A DNA stretch of 64,000 nucleotides from RFXV01 sp038150465. Its GTDB lineage: Bacteria; Bacteroidota; Bacteroidia; Flavobacteriales; Schleiferiaceae. This document shows positions 1 to 8,971 of the stretch, piece after piece. The notes beneath the pieces are model-generated. The model saw only the letters and a list, made by a program, of their open reading frames with translations, was not told where the DNA came from and did not search any database. The number at the start of each line of letters is the position of its first letter. Within the stretch, counting starts at the first letter, position 1. Made by a program: the position numbers and the translations under genes. The stretch spans positions 15,618-79,617 of the forward strand of contig JAYOTP010000008.1 in the NCBI GenBank assembly GCA_038150465.1, given 5' to 3'.

Positions 1-499
1 CCGTATAGATACCATCCACACGAGTGCCCTTGAGGATGACATCGGCATCGATCTCAATGGCCCGGAGTGTCGCCGCTGTGTCGGTTGTGAAGTACGGATT
101 TCCCGTTCCGGCACCGAAGATCACCACGCGTCCTTTTTCCAAATGGCGAACAGCCCGTCGGCGGATGAAGGGTTCGGCGATCTTGTCCATCTCAATGGCC
201 GATTGCAATCGGGTCTTCAGGCCCTCATTTTCCAGGGCAGATTGCAGGGCCAGACCGTTGATCATGGTCGCGAGCATGCCCATGTGGTCGCCTTGCACCC
301 GGTCCATTCCTTTGCTCGCTCCCTGAACGCCGCGGAAGATGTTCCCGCCCCCGATCACGATGGCCACCTGGGCTCCTTCGTCGATCACCTGCTGGATCTC
401 GTGTGCATAATCCTTGAGACGTTCTCCGTCTATTCCGAACTGTTGGTCGCCCATCAGCGCCTCGCCACTGAGTTTGAGCAGGATCCGTTTGTATTTCAC
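1..499 (-). CDS. pyrH: UMP kinase, 3' end outside window
   Basis: Phosphorylates UMP to UDP in pyrimidine nucleotide synthesis, in the cytoplasm. The first 166 residues are present; the family is about 235-240 long, so roughly 70 residues lie beyond base 1. Visible signatures are KLSGEAL near the N-terminus, GGGNIFRG near residue 60 and the TGNPYFTTDTAA segment, all typical of the hexameric bacterial amino acid kinase-fold UMP kinase. The start is GTG at 497-499, giving VKYKRILLKLSG; no ATG in frame fits the conserved N-terminus. The upstream neighbour is the TonB receptor on the same strand, separated by a hairpin terminator and a possible -7 box, so pyrH probably has its own promoter. Identification is secure. 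Confidence 0.95.
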   Translation of the reverse strand, partial: MKYKRILLKLSGEALMGDQQFGIDGERLKDYAHEIQQVIDEGAQVAIVIGGGNIFRGVQGASKGMDRVQGDHMGMLATMINGLALQSALENEGLKTRLQSAIEMDKIAEPFIRRRAVRHLEKGRVVIFGAGTGNPYFTTDTAATLRAIEIDADVILKGTRVDGIYT

Positions 500-515
500 T
501 ACTGGAAGATTTGGA

Positions 516-523
516 CGAAAATA
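516..523 (-). promoter_or_regulatory. possible -7 box of pyrH
   Basis: Minus strand reads TATTTTCG, a one-base variant of the Bacteroidota TAnnTTTG box, 16 bases before the GTG start. No clear -33 TTTG is visible because the preceding terminator stem occupies that position. Confidence 0.3.
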
Positions 524-524
524 G

Positions 525-543
525 AAAAGACCGAGGGTCTTTT
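525..543 (-). terminator. hairpin terminator after TonB receptor
   Basis: A perfect 8-bp stem AAAAGACC / GGTCTTTT with a 3-base loop begins at the TonB receptor stop codon. The T-rich end lies inside the stem, so it could work on either strand, but only the minus strand has a gene ending here. Confidence 0.55.
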
Positions 544-2909
544 CAGCCTTTGAAGCGAATGCTCAGGGTAAACCTTCTTGGAGCCTCCAATTCTGCGGGT
601 CGGCTCATCACTTCATAATTCAGCACATTCTGAACGAGAAAACCCACTGACCACTGCGGATCGATCTGATAGTAGACACGTGTATCCAGCATCCAGTCGG
701 GTCTTTCCAGTTGTTCCCGGGCTTCCCTGATGCCCACCCCAGGGATGAGCAACTCGACCAATGGCCCTTCAAAGATGCCGTCCACATTCTGCATATAATC
801 GTTGTACCGCAGGCTGGTCCCGAAGGTCCATTTGTTTGAGCTGATCTGCAGGTCCAGCCGCAGCAGGTTTCTGTAGCGATACTTCAGTATGTCGTCAGTG
901 CTGTCTGAACTGCTGCTTCGGTAACTGATCGGAAGCCCAGTGGAATCTTTTGCATAGGGGATCTCGGCATCCAATGCGCGTGGCACGGAGAAGTTGTAGC
1001 CGGCGAGCAGCGAAAGGGTCCAATCGTCCCATTTTCGCTCCGCTCCACTTTCCAATTCGATGCCATGGATCTGTGTGGCGCCGATATTGATGGATTTGAA
1101 TCCGATGCCGAATGGATTGCTTGGCGTTGTCCCCCAGTTGGAAAAACTGAACTCCATCATATCGTCAAAACGCATCAGATAGAAAGCGGCATCCACATAG
1201 GCATCCCATTTGGCCAACCACCATCCTTTCTGCCTGCCTTTGATCAGTTGCCGCAGACCGATCTCTGCGCTGTAACCAGTCTCTGGTTTCAGGCGGGTGT
1301 TCGGGTAGAGGTAGATGGAACCAATATTGCTCTCGGTGAAGAGTTCGGCCATGCTCGGAAAGCGAAAGCCCTGACCGAAGGATAGACGCATGAAGGTAGC
1401 CTTGGCCAGTTTCTGATTCACACCCAGTCGCATGACCGGACGGGCATAATTCCCATCGTCCACCCACTGGCTTTCGTAGCGCATGCCCAAATTGACCTGT
1501 CCACCTTCCCATTTCCTGTCAAACTGCGCATAGGCCGCAGCATTGGCGGTGGTATGAAAACCGCCAAAGAGTTCCGAACGAGATTCGGAATACAATCCGA
1601 AAAGACCTCCGCTGATGATCCAGGCATTGCCGAAGTACTGATAGTTGTACTGCAGTTGGAATTGATCTGATGCATTGTCAAAAACAGTGGTCAGGTTTTG
1701 CGAATTGTTCTCCACGCGCAGGAACCGACCTTTCAAACCATGGCGGTGACGGTCTTTCCGCCAGTTCAGGTAGGGGTCGAGGTAGGCATCTATCCCCTTG
1801 GTGACGGTAACAGAGGAGTCGAGTGCGATATAAGCTTCGCTGCGCGAATTCCAGAGCAGGGATTCTCCGTTCTCACTCCAAAGGACTCCGCCGTTCATGC
1901 CGAATTCGAGCTGTTCATTGGCGCAAAAGCGATACGACCAATTGATCCTTGCCTGTTCGTCGGATTCACTGAATTTGAACCCTTCGTCCTTTTGTCCATA
2001 GCCACTCAGTACCCATTCATGCTTCTTGCGTTTGAAGGAATGCAGCCATTGGATGCCTGTATTGGAACGCCAGCCGTCCCACCACTTGAGCTCAGGCCTT
2101 GGCGGATCTCCGTACACCGTGTGGAACACATTGACTTTGGTCAAAGGCATGGCTTTGGGCCGGATGGTCCTGAATTGCACAACACCATTCAGTGCCGAGG
2201 TACCAAAGAGGGCAGAGGATGCGCCCTTCAAGACCTCCACCTGTTCGATGGCTTCGATGGGCATCAGGTCCCATTGTATCTGACCTGCATCGGGAGAGAT
2301 CAGCGGCACGTCGTCCAGAAGGACCTGTACACGCGTTCCGGCCCCGTAGGTCCAGCCGCTTCCGTTCCTGATGTTCAGTTGGCCATCGGTGACGTGCACT
2401 CCGGAGACCATGGGCAAAATATCCCTGCCGTCCGTGGTGTTGCGCCCCTCGATGACCCGGGGTTTCATGACAGATAAAGAGACGGAGAGTTCTTCTTGCT
2501 TTTGCTGATAGCGGGATGCGGTAACGACCACGGTCTCCAGCTGTTCGGCATCCAAGGCGTGTAATTCTGCAAGAAACCGAAAGCGTCCTTCTCCGAGTTC
2601 CTCGATCTCCACAACTTTGGGATGGTAGCCCATCACATGTATCGTGATCCCGGCAGGCAGTGCTTCTTCAGATGTCCAGATCAACTCGCCGAAACTGTTT
2701 GTCAAGTGCGCTTCATCGCCTATTTGGACGACGGCTTCCAAGCCAGCGCCGCTTGCGGCATCCACTACCTGGCCTTCAAGGCTGACCTGCCCATTGAGGG
2801 AGATGGAAGAAAAGATCAGACAGGCCAGCCAATGAGTGGCTATCATCCAGCGGCTCTGCTTCTCTTTGGGCCGAGCAGTCAACATTCGTACAATGGGTTG
2901 GGTGCGCAC
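543..2909 (-). CDS. TonB-dependent outer membrane receptor
   Basis: An outer membrane ligand-gated importer of iron chelates, vitamins or sugars. The protein has a hydrophobic export signal (ATHWLACLIFSSISLNG), a carboxypeptidase-regulatory-like domain (about 42-110, QVVDAASGAGLEAVV), a TonB-box-like ETVVVTAS near 125, a plug domain (QVEVLKGASSALFGTSALNGVV around 225-245) and a beta-barrel ending in an aromatic-rich strand with the final TLSIRFKG. At 788 residues it has normal length. The start is uncertain: the first ATG is used, but ATG at 2885 (MLTARPKEKQ) or 2846 (MIATHWL) would give more ordinary signal peptides. No SusD partner or periplasmic binding gene adjoins it, so the substrate cannot be named; it looks more like a siderophore/cobalamin type than a SusC type. 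Confidence 0.9.
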   Translation of the reverse strand: MRTQPIVRMLTARPKEKQSRWMIATHWLACLIFSSISLNGQVSLEGQVVDAASGAGLEAVVQIGDEAHLTNSFGELIWTSEEALPAGITIHVMGYHPKVVEIEELGEGRFRFLAELHALDAEQLETVVVTASRYQQKQEELSVSLSVMKPRVIEGRNTTDGRDILPMVSGVHVTDGQLNIRNGSGWTYGAGTRVQVLLDDVPLISPDAGQIQWDLMPIEAIEQVEVLKGASSALFGTSALNGVVQFRTIRPKAMPLTKVNVFHTVYGDPPRPELKWWDGWRSNTGIQWLHSFKRKKHEWVLSGYGQKDEGFKFSESDEQARINWSYRFCANEQLEFGMNGGVLWSENGESLLWNSRSEAYIALDSSVTVTKGIDAYLDPYLNWRKDRHRHGLKGRFLRVENNSQNLTTVFDNASDQFQLQYNYQYFGNAWIISGGLFGLYSESRSELFGGFHTTANAAAYAQFDRKWEGGQVNLGMRYESQWVDDGNYARPVMRLGVNQKLAKATFMRLSFGQGFRFPSMAELFTESNIGSIYLYPNTRLKPETGYSAEIGLRQLIKGRQKGWWLAKWDAYVDAAFYLMRFDDMMEFSFSNWGTTPSNPFGIGFKSINIGATQIHGIELESGAERKWDDWTLSLLAGYNFSVPRALDAEIPYAKDSTGLPISYRSSSSDSTDDILKYRYRNLLRLDLQISSNKWTFGTSLRYNDYMQNVDGIFEGPLVELLIPGVGIREAREQLERPDWMLDTRVYYQIDPQWSVGFLVQNVLNYEVMSRPAELEAPRRFTLSIRFKG

Positions 2910-2914
2910 CTTTC

Positions 2915-2922
2915 TATCTTCG
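2915..2922 (+). promoter_or_regulatory. possible -7 box of SDR-dprA operon
   Basis: TATCTTCG lies 25 bases before the SDR start. It matches TAnnTTTG except one base. A TTG occurs at 2898-2900 but its 14-base spacing is short, so support is weak. Confidence 0.25.
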
Positions 2923-2947
2923 GGACGAAACAGAAGACAAGATAATC

Positions 2948-3715
2948 ATGCAGGATTCATTCACATTGATCACCGGGGCGAGTTCGGGTTTTGGCCAGGC
3001 CATAGCACGCACGCTGGCCGCAGAAGGGCATTCACTGATCATCACGGCGCGAAGAAAGGAGCGCCTGCAGCGTTTGGCCGAGGAGCTTTCAGGTCAGACA
3101 GGGGTGGAGGTCATTCCCTTGTGCTTCGATGTCAGAAGACGAGACGAGGTGGAAGCTGCAGCCAAAGAACTTAAGGGCAGGGGAATTCAGCTGAACCATT
3201 TGATCAATAACGCAGGACTGGCATTGGGGCTGTCGGATATCGCCAACGGAGACGTGGACGACTGGGACCAAATGATCGACACCAATGTGAAAGGACTTCT
3301 CTATGCGACACGAAGTTTTCTCCGGCTCATGCCTGATGGAGGGCAAATCGTCAACATCGGATCCATCGCGGGCAAAGAGGTCTATCCGGGAGGCAATGTC
3401 TACTGTGCATCCAAACACGCCGTGGATGCACTGAACCGGGCCATGCGCATCGATCTTTTGGAACGCCGCATCCGCGTTTCGCAGGTGGCACCTGGTCTGG
3501 CGGATACGGAATTTTCCATCGTCCGTTTCAAGGGCGATGCAGAAAAGGCGAAGAAGGTCTACGAAGGGCTTGTTCCGCTCTATGCACAGGATATTGCAGA
3601 TGCGGTTTCCTTCATCCTGTCCCGTCCCGAACACGTCTGCATCAACGATATGGTCATCATGGCGACTGCTCAGGGCAGCGCAACAGCGGTCCGAAGAAAG
3701 CTGGATGGAGAATGA
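2948..3715 (+). CDS. SDR-family NAD(P)-dependent oxidoreductase
   Basis: A classical short-chain dehydrogenase of 255 residues, resembling the YdfG / NADP-dependent L-serine (3-hydroxy acid) dehydrogenase branch. The cofactor loop TGASSGFG is at residues 9-16, NNAG follows near 92-95, and the catalytic Tyr152-x3-Lys156 is in VYCASKHAVDAL with an upstream Ser. The family reduces or oxidises small hydroxy acids or ketones; the exact substrate cannot be read from sequence. The 3' end overlaps the dprA start by 11 bases, so the two are co-transcribed, though no functional link to DNA uptake is evident. Confidence 0.88.
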   Translation: MQDSFTLITGASSGFGQAIARTLAAEGHSLIITARRKERLQRLAEELSGQTGVEVIPLCFDVRRRDEVEAAAKELKGRGIQLNHLINNAGLALGLSDIANGDVDDWDQMIDTNVKGLLYATRSFLRLMPDGGQIVNIGSIAGKEVYPGGNVYCASKHAVDALNRAMRIDLLERRIRVSQVAPGLADTEFSIVRFKGDAEKAKKVYEGLVPLYAQDIADAVSFILSRPEHVCINDMVIMATAQGSATAVRRKLDGE

Positions 3716-4826
3716 GGCGGTCTGCCGGCTGGCACTTACCCAGATTAAAGGGCTGGGGCCGGTCGGAATTGGCAAATTGCTCGCGCGCTTTGGTTCCGCT
3801 GAGGGGGTCTTCCATTCCGGAAAAGCCGACTGGTCCGATGGAACAGCATTTCAATCGCTCTGCGGCCAACGCATATTGGGCCATGAAGGAGAGAAAGCGC
3901 TGAAACGCGCAGAGGAACAGTTGGCAAACAATAGCCGAGGCGGAGGTTCCTATGTACTGCACGGAAGTCAGACTTACCCCGGCGGGCTCATCCGCTGCGG
4001 AGACGCACCCCAACTGCTCTTCTACAAGGGCAAGTTGCCTGCAGAGGGTGCGCGAATGGTCTCGGTGGTGGGCACGCGCAAGGCAAGTGATTACGGAAAG
4101 AAGGCCACCGAACAACTGATCCGTGCCTTGTGCCCCTACGACCCCGTCATCGTGAGCGGACTGGCCTACGGAATCGACATCCATGCACACCGGATCGCTC
4201 TTTCACTGGGCATGCGGACCATGGCTGTGCTGGGCAGTGGCTTGGGGAATATCTATCCCGACGTCCATCTCAAGGAGGCGGATGCGATGCAGGAAAAAGG
4301 CGCTGTGGTATCGGAGTACTTTCACTATGAATCCCCTCAGCCGGCTCATTTTCCAAAACGCAATCGGATCGTGGCCGGGCTTTCAGCGGCCACAGTGGTC
4401 GTGGAGGCAGGCATCAAAGGAGGTGCGTGGATAACAGCAAGTTTGGCCAACGATTACGGAAGAGAGGTCTATGCGGTCCCAGGACCCTGGTCTGCTCCAA
4501 CCTCCAGGGGTTGTCACCAAATGATCGCCTCTAATTTGGCGAGTGTGCTCGATCATCCGGAGCATCTGGCCCGAGACCTGAATTGGCTGGAGAAGAAGCC
4601 GCTTTCGGCTGTGGTCATACCTGAATTTGCCCAGCCAGTGGCTCAGGCCTTGTTCCGTCATACGGCGCCGATGCACATCAATGATCTGTCGCGTGTGTTG
4701 TGCATGCCCATTGCTCGTCTGCATGGGCTTTTGTTGGAAATGGAACTGAATGGTTGGGTGCGTTGGCTTCCCGGTCGGTTCGTTCGCATGGAGGTGCAAT
4801 TCGCAGCCCAGGAGGACTTTGGCTGA
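3705..4826 (+). CDS. dprA: DNA-processing protein DprA
   Basis: DprA binds incoming single-stranded DNA and loads RecA during natural transformation. The 373-residue product has an N-terminal helix-hairpin-helix stretch (IKGLGPVGIGKLLARFG), the Rossmann-like core with VVGTRKASDYG, SGLAYGIDIHAH and VLGSGLGNIYP, and a C-terminal winged-helix-like segment (HINDLSRVLCMPIARLHGLLLEME). The frame is open further upstream, but ATG at 3705 gives the conserved start MENEAVCRLALTQIKG and overlaps the SDR stop, which suggests translational coupling. recA lies in the same window at 48 kb. Presence implies competence but does not prove it. Confidence 0.93.
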   Translation: MENEAVCRLALTQIKGLGPVGIGKLLARFGSAEGVFHSGKADWSDGTAFQSLCGQRILGHEGEKALKRAEEQLANNSRGGGSYVLHGSQTYPGGLIRCGDAPQLLFYKGKLPAEGARMVSVVGTRKASDYGKKATEQLIRALCPYDPVIVSGLAYGIDIHAHRIALSLGMRTMAVLGSGLGNIYPDVHLKEADAMQEKGAVVSEYFHYESPQPAHFPKRNRIVAGLSAATVVVEAGIKGGAWITASLANDYGREVYAVPGPWSAPTSRGCHQMIASNLASVLDHPEHLARDLNWLEKKPLSAVVIPEFAQPVAQALFRHTAPMHINDLSRVLCMPIARLHGLLLEMELNGWVRWLPGRFVRMEVQFAAQEDFG

Positions 4827-4908
4827 AGCATTGTGCCCTGGGCCGTCTCAAATCATCTGGGCGGGTCAATAACTCTGCGCATAAAAGTCTTGCTGCGCTC
4901 CATTCCCC

Positions 4909-4941
4909 TTTGAACAATACAGCTTGCGTGGAGTATTTTTG
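4909..4941 (+). promoter_or_regulatory. gdhA promoter, Bacteroidota type
   Basis: TTTG at 4909-4912 and TATTTTTG at 4934-4941 are separated by 21 bases. Both elements match the Bacteroidota -33/-7 consensus exactly. The box ends 20 bases before the gdhA ATG, which predicts a short leader. This is the best complete promoter in the window. Confidence 0.7.
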
Positions 4942-4961
4942 ACCCCCAAACCATCACACCC

Positions 4962-6311
4962 ATGAACCCAGAACAGCATCAAGCCATCGATTCGTTCATG
5001 CGAAGCGCTGAAGAGCGGAACCCCCACGAGCCCGAATTCTTGCAGGCCGTTCGCGAAGTGGCCGAGACGATCATCCCATTTATTGAGGCGCATCCGAAAT
5101 ACAAGGAGGCGAAGATCCTGGAACGAATGATCGAACCGGAACGCGTCATCACTTTCCGCGTGCCTTGGGAGACCGATGCAGGAGAAGTCATGGTGAATCG
5201 GGGCTACAGAGTAGAATTCAACTCAGCCATTGGCCCCTACAAAGGCGGCTTGCGTTTTCATCCATCAGTGAACCTGTCCATCCTCAAGTTCTTGGGCTTT
5301 GAGCAGGTATTCAAGAATTCGCTCACCACGCTGCCCATGGGCGGAGGAAAGGGCGGTTCAGATTTCAACCCGAAGGGCCGTTCCAATGCCGAGGTCATGC
5401 GGTTCTGCCAGAGTTTCATGACAGAGCTTCAGCGCCATATCGGTCCGGATACCGATGTACCCGCAGGAGATATTGGTGTGGGCGGACGCGAGATCGGCTA
5501 TATGTTCGGTCAGTACAAACGCTTGAGAAACGAATTCACCGGCGTTTTGACAGGTAAAGGCATCAATTGGGGAGGCTCGTTGATCCGACCTGAAGCGACC
5601 GGATATGGAGCGGTCTATTTTGCTCAGGAGATGTTGACCCACCACGGATCATCCTTGGCGGGCAAAACGGTTCTCGTATCTGGCTCAGGAAATGTGGCCC
5701 AGTTTGCGATCCAAAAGGCGACCGAGCTCGGTGGAAAGGTGGTGACGGCTTCTGACAGTTCTGGATTCATTCACGATCCGGATGGCATTGACGCAGACAA
5801 ACTGGCCTTCCTAATGGAATTGAAGAACAAGAAACGCGGACGGATCAAAGAATACGCCGATCGCTTTGGTTGTTCCTTCTCCGAAGGGCGACCGTGGAGC
5901 ATCGCCGGCGAGGTGGCCTTCCCCTGTGCCACGCAAAATGAACTCAATGGCGAAGAGGCTGCCGAGCTGATCGGAAATGGTCTGAAGGCAGTGGCCGAGG
6001 GGGCGAATATGCCTTCAACACCAGAGGCCGTTGAAGCATTTCATGCGAAGGGTATTCTTTTCGCACCGGGAAAGGCTTCCAATGCGGGTGGTGTGGCCAC
6101 CAGCGGACTGGAAATGTCTCAAAACTCCCTGCGCCTTGCCTGGAGCAGCGAAGAGGTGGACCAGCGTTTGCACGGGATCATGAAGGACATCCACAGATCT
6201 TGCGTGGCGTACGGACAGACCGAAGGCGGAAATATCGATTACGTCAAAGGGGCCAATATTGCCGGATTTGTGAAAGTGGCCGACGCGATGATCGACCAGG
6301 GTCTGGTCTGA
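4962..6311 (+). CDS. gdhA: NADP-type glutamate dehydrogenase
   Basis: Interconverts 2-oxoglutarate plus ammonia and glutamate in the cytoplasm, the main low-affinity ammonia assimilation route. Length of 449 residues fits the hexameric small GDH class. The substrate domain shows GPYKGGLRFHPSVN and the catalytic-lysine motif PMGGGKGGSDF near 130, followed by PAGDIGVGGREIGYM. The nucleotide domain shows VLVSGSGNVAQFA and the serine-containing SDSSGF loop expected of NADP-preferring enzymes. The gene is monocistronic, with its own strong promoter and a convergent neighbour 19 bases downstream. Identification is secure; cofactor preference is inferred. Confidence 0.95.
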   Translation: MNPEQHQAIDSFMRSAEERNPHEPEFLQAVREVAETIIPFIEAHPKYKEAKILERMIEPERVITFRVPWETDAGEVMVNRGYRVEFNSAIGPYKGGLRFHPSVNLSILKFLGFEQVFKNSLTTLPMGGGKGGSDFNPKGRSNAEVMRFCQSFMTELQRHIGPDTDVPAGDIGVGGREIGYMFGQYKRLRNEFTGVLTGKGINWGGSLIRPEATGYGAVYFAQEMLTHHGSSLAGKTVLVSGSGNVAQFAIQKATELGGKVVTASDSSGFIHDPDGIDADKLAFLMELKNKKRGRIKEYADRFGCSFSEGRPWSIAGEVAFPCATQNELNGEEAAELIGNGLKAVAEGANMPSTPEAVEAFHAKGILFAPGKASNAGGVATSGLEMSQNSLRLAWSSEEVDQRLHGIMKDIHRSCVAYGQTEGGNIDYVKGANIAGFVKVADAMIDQGLV

Positions 6312-6330
6312 TCGGGGAAACCGGCCTTTT

Positions 6331-8298
6331 TCAGGGAAGTGCTTCGTACAATCCGTAGAGATAGGGATTGCCCTCGCGGAGGGTCATGTGGAAACGACTT
6401 ATCTCAAAGGCTTCCATCCCTTTGTTCCATACGTAGGCCTTGACCTGAAGACCTTTGTGGTTGCCCGGCAGATCCGATAACTTATAGCTGTGGTGCATGC
6501 TGCAGTCGATGGAATCGGTCGCATCCGTGTTCTGCCAATCCGAAAATGGGCTGGAGGTCCAGTCCAAAAGTTCGTCATCCTGCCAGATCTCAATGACCAG
6601 CAGGGCTTCCTGTATGGGCTGAAGCGCCCGCACATCAACGCTCAGGTCGATCAGATCATTGGTCCTGGCCTCTGGCCATAGTGGGGCCTGAAAAGAGGGC
6701 CCCCATTCTGAAAGTCGGAACGAGTATGCTGGTTTTTCCCTTGTTTTCCTGTCCACCCAGCTTTCCACTGAAGCTGGATTCCATCCTTTGGCCGATCCCG
6801 CCAGGGCGGAGCTATGATCCAAACGGGAGGAAGCTCTGATCGGCGAATGTCCCGAAGAGCGAGTGAATACGCGGACCGACCCACCAAACAGATCCGAACC
6901 ACGTTCGACCATCGGAAAATCCTCGAGGATCATGGGGACAAGCCGCGCATCTCCTGCAGACAGACTGCCCAGAAATACCGCCTCCAGGGAATCCCGTTGC
7001 TCATGAAGCAGCAAACGAAGATCCTTCGGGCGATGTGCGGAATCGTTGTACCAAAACCGATGCACAGGCTCCTTTGTCTTCATCTGTTCCAATAGATTCT
7101 GGCTGATGCGCTCATGGGAGTTGAAGACAAAGAACGATCGGTTTTCGCGTTCGAATTGCTCGCTTGCCGAGGTCAAAATGTGCTGATAGATCGATGAATA
7201 GAAAAGTGTGAAGTGCTTTCGCCCCTCCACCAATGAAACGGTATTCAATGAGAGGATGAAACCTATAAGAAGAGCGTTTTGTCCAGGTTTGAGTTCCCTC
7301 ATCCCGCCAAAGAGTGCATAGAGCATGAAGGGGAAACTGAAGAGCAGCACGGAGTACTGAAGGATCGGATCCCTCAGCACCGAGTAGACCCAGCCGATGA
7401 TCAGTGGGGACAGGAACCAAAGCCACGAGATCAGCCGAAAGCGAGCGGAATCGGCCGTGTCTGCAGATCTTTTTCGCAGGAACCAGATCAGCAGGAACGG
7501 AATAAGGCAGAGGAACGCATTGAAATGAAATACATACCGGAAGTATTGCAGCGGGAATGCCCAAGAAGGAGCACCGAGCCATCCGCCCACGCCGCCCTTA
7601 CTGAGTTGATGAAGGAAGATCGGCAAATGAGGAACGTACAGCAGAAAGATGATGCCCCCGGCCATCAGGTACTGCCGGCGTTTGTTTCTGGGTATCCAAA
7701 AAAGCCCGGTCAGCCCGATCAACGCGGCCATCAAGGCTGAAAAGTGGTGGTTGTAGAGGCAGAGCGTCGAACTCAGAATGAAAAAAAGCAGATCGCGCCT
7801 GTAGCGATCGGTTCCGGCTTGAAGGATGCGCGTCCAAAAGATCGCTGCCAGCAGACAAAAGAAAAGCCCGCTGATGTAGGGCCGGGCGAGCTGGCTGTAC
7901 ATGATCGGGTACTGCAGGGTGCTCATGTAGGCCGCTGAAACAAGCCCAACGGTCGAATGGAACCATCGGGTGCCGAGCCAGTAGGTGCAGTAGACCGCCC
8001 CCATTCCAAAAAAGGCAAAGGGCAATTTCAATATCCAGCTTTCTGAAGACCCGTTCAGCTGAGTCCAGAAATGCAGAAAAACCTGAATGCCCGCAGGGTG
8101 TGTATCGACCAGAACGCCCTTTCGGATCAGTTCCTCCCAGCTTGGAAAACCAAGTCTGAAAAGCACGGAGAACTCATCATGGCTCAGAGGGATCTGTGCA
8201 AAGTCCCAAAACCGCAATACGCCGCCCAGCAGCAGGATCAGCCCGATAAGGTATGGAGCGGCTCCTTTTTTCACCTGCACAAAGTAAACGCTATACAC
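6331..8298 (-). CDS. GT39/PMT-like membrane glycosyltransferase
   Basis: A 655-residue polytopic protein with about 10-12 hydrophobic segments between residues 15 and 370, then a soluble C-terminal region of about 280 residues with no recognised fold. The first loop carries SHDEF at 39-43; an acidic pair in this loop is the catalytic signature of the GT-C superfamily (PMT, ArnT, and related transferases using polyprenyl-phosphate sugars). It probably transfers a sugar from a lipid carrier to an envelope acceptor on the outer face of the inner membrane. The GTG start is uncertain, since GTG codons at 8280 and 8274 are also possible. It is convergent with gdhA. Donor and acceptor are unknown. 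Confidence 0.75.
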   Translation of the reverse strand: MYSVYFVQVKKGAAPYLIGLILLLGGVLRFWDFAQIPLSHDEFSVLFRLGFPSWEELIRKGVLVDTHPAGIQVFLHFWTQLNGSSESWILKLPFAFFGMGAVYCTYWLGTRWFHSTVGLVSAAYMSTLQYPIMYSQLARPYISGLFFCLLAAIFWTRILQAGTDRYRRDLLFFILSSTLCLYNHHFSALMAALIGLTGLFWIPRNKRRQYLMAGGIIFLLYVPHLPIFLHQLSKGGVGGWLGAPSWAFPLQYFRYVFHFNAFLCLIPFLLIWFLRKRSADTADSARFRLISWLWFLSPLIIGWVYSVLRDPILQYSVLLFSFPFMLYALFGGMRELKPGQNALLIGFILSLNTVSLVEGRKHFTLFYSSIYQHILTSASEQFERENRSFFVFNSHERISQNLLEQMKTKEPVHRFWYNDSAHRPKDLRLLLHEQRDSLEAVFLGSLSAGDARLVPMILEDFPMVERGSDLFGGSVRVFTRSSGHSPIRASSRLDHSSALAGSAKGWNPASVESWVDRKTREKPAYSFRLSEWGPSFQAPLWPEARTNDLIDLSVDVRALQPIQEALLVIEIWQDDELLDWTSSPFSDWQNTDATDSIDCSMHHSYKLSDLPGNHKGLQVKAYVWNKGMEAFEISRFHMTLREGNPYLYGLYEALP

Positions 8299-8391
8299 TG
8301 CATGAAGTGGACGCTACCTAAAAGGGATGGAAGGGTCTGCAGCCCGATTGGATCCTTTGGCTAAGCTCGCAGCTGAATTCTATCTGCTTCT

Positions 8392-8970
8392 ATGAGACAC
8401 GTCATCATTGCCATTGTATTTGCTCAGAGCCTTCAGGCACAGAACCTATTGAGAATGGAGGTGTACAGAGAACCTTTGGAGCGATTGGAAGTCTCTTCAC
8501 TGCTGAGTTGGTCTGTACTCTCAGGCAAGTGGGTACCGGGCTGGGAGATCTCTGCGGGCAGCTGCGGGAAGGGTCAGTGGAATGGTGTTCTCAGGCTGGC
8601 CCACAGAGGTACGAGCGAGTCGGTTCATTCCTCCTCCGAAACATTGAGGGCGGACATTCGAAATCTGTCTGTAGCCTTTCACATTGAGTACTCTTTACTG
8701 GAGCACGGACCTTGGTTCCTTGTGGGCAGTTTGGGTGGGGGAATGCTTTGGTGGTTGCAAGACAATGTGGATCCTTCAGGAACCGTTCGCCGGAGCAAAC
8801 ACAGTGTTTTTCTGAGGGTCGATCCGAGATTGGGCTTGTGCAGTCGGTTGAATGATCGGATGAGCCTGCAGCTTTGGATGAGCCATCCACTGGCCATTCC
8901 CTGGGGCACTCCATTGAGCGATCCAGGACAAAGTGCTCAGATGCTGCTCGGTCTGGGCTTTCGCCTTTAG
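8392..8970 (+). CDS. small secreted protein, function unknown
   Basis: The 192-residue product begins with an export signal (MRHVIIAIVFAQSLQA, likely cut before QNLL). The remainder is rich in glycine, aromatic and alternating polar/hydrophobic residues, and ends GLGFRL, which is compatible with a small outer membrane beta-barrel. I recognise no family. It is divergent from the glycosyltransferase gene and convergent with the Lhr-like helicase, whose stop codon lies two bases beyond its own, so it is probably transcribed alone. Confidence 0.6.
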   Translation: MRHVIIAIVFAQSLQAQNLLRMEVYREPLERLEVSSLLSWSVLSGKWVPGWEISAGSCGKGQWNGVLRLAHRGTSESVHSSSETLRADIRNLSVAFHIEYSLLEHGPWFLVGSLGGGMLWWLQDNVDPSGTVRRSKHSVFLRVDPRLGLCSRLNDRMSLQLWMSHPLAIPWGTPLSDPGQSAQMLLGLGFRL

Positions 8971-8971
8971 T

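Noticed and set aside
1698..2477. 259-residue plus-strand open frame within the TonB receptor gene
   Set aside because: It is antisense to a fully conserved gene, has no recognisable domain and reflects codon bias of the opposite strand.
6312..6330. Terminator between gdhA and the glycosyltransferase
   Set aside because: A T-run is present but the stem is only about 3 bp, too weak to call.
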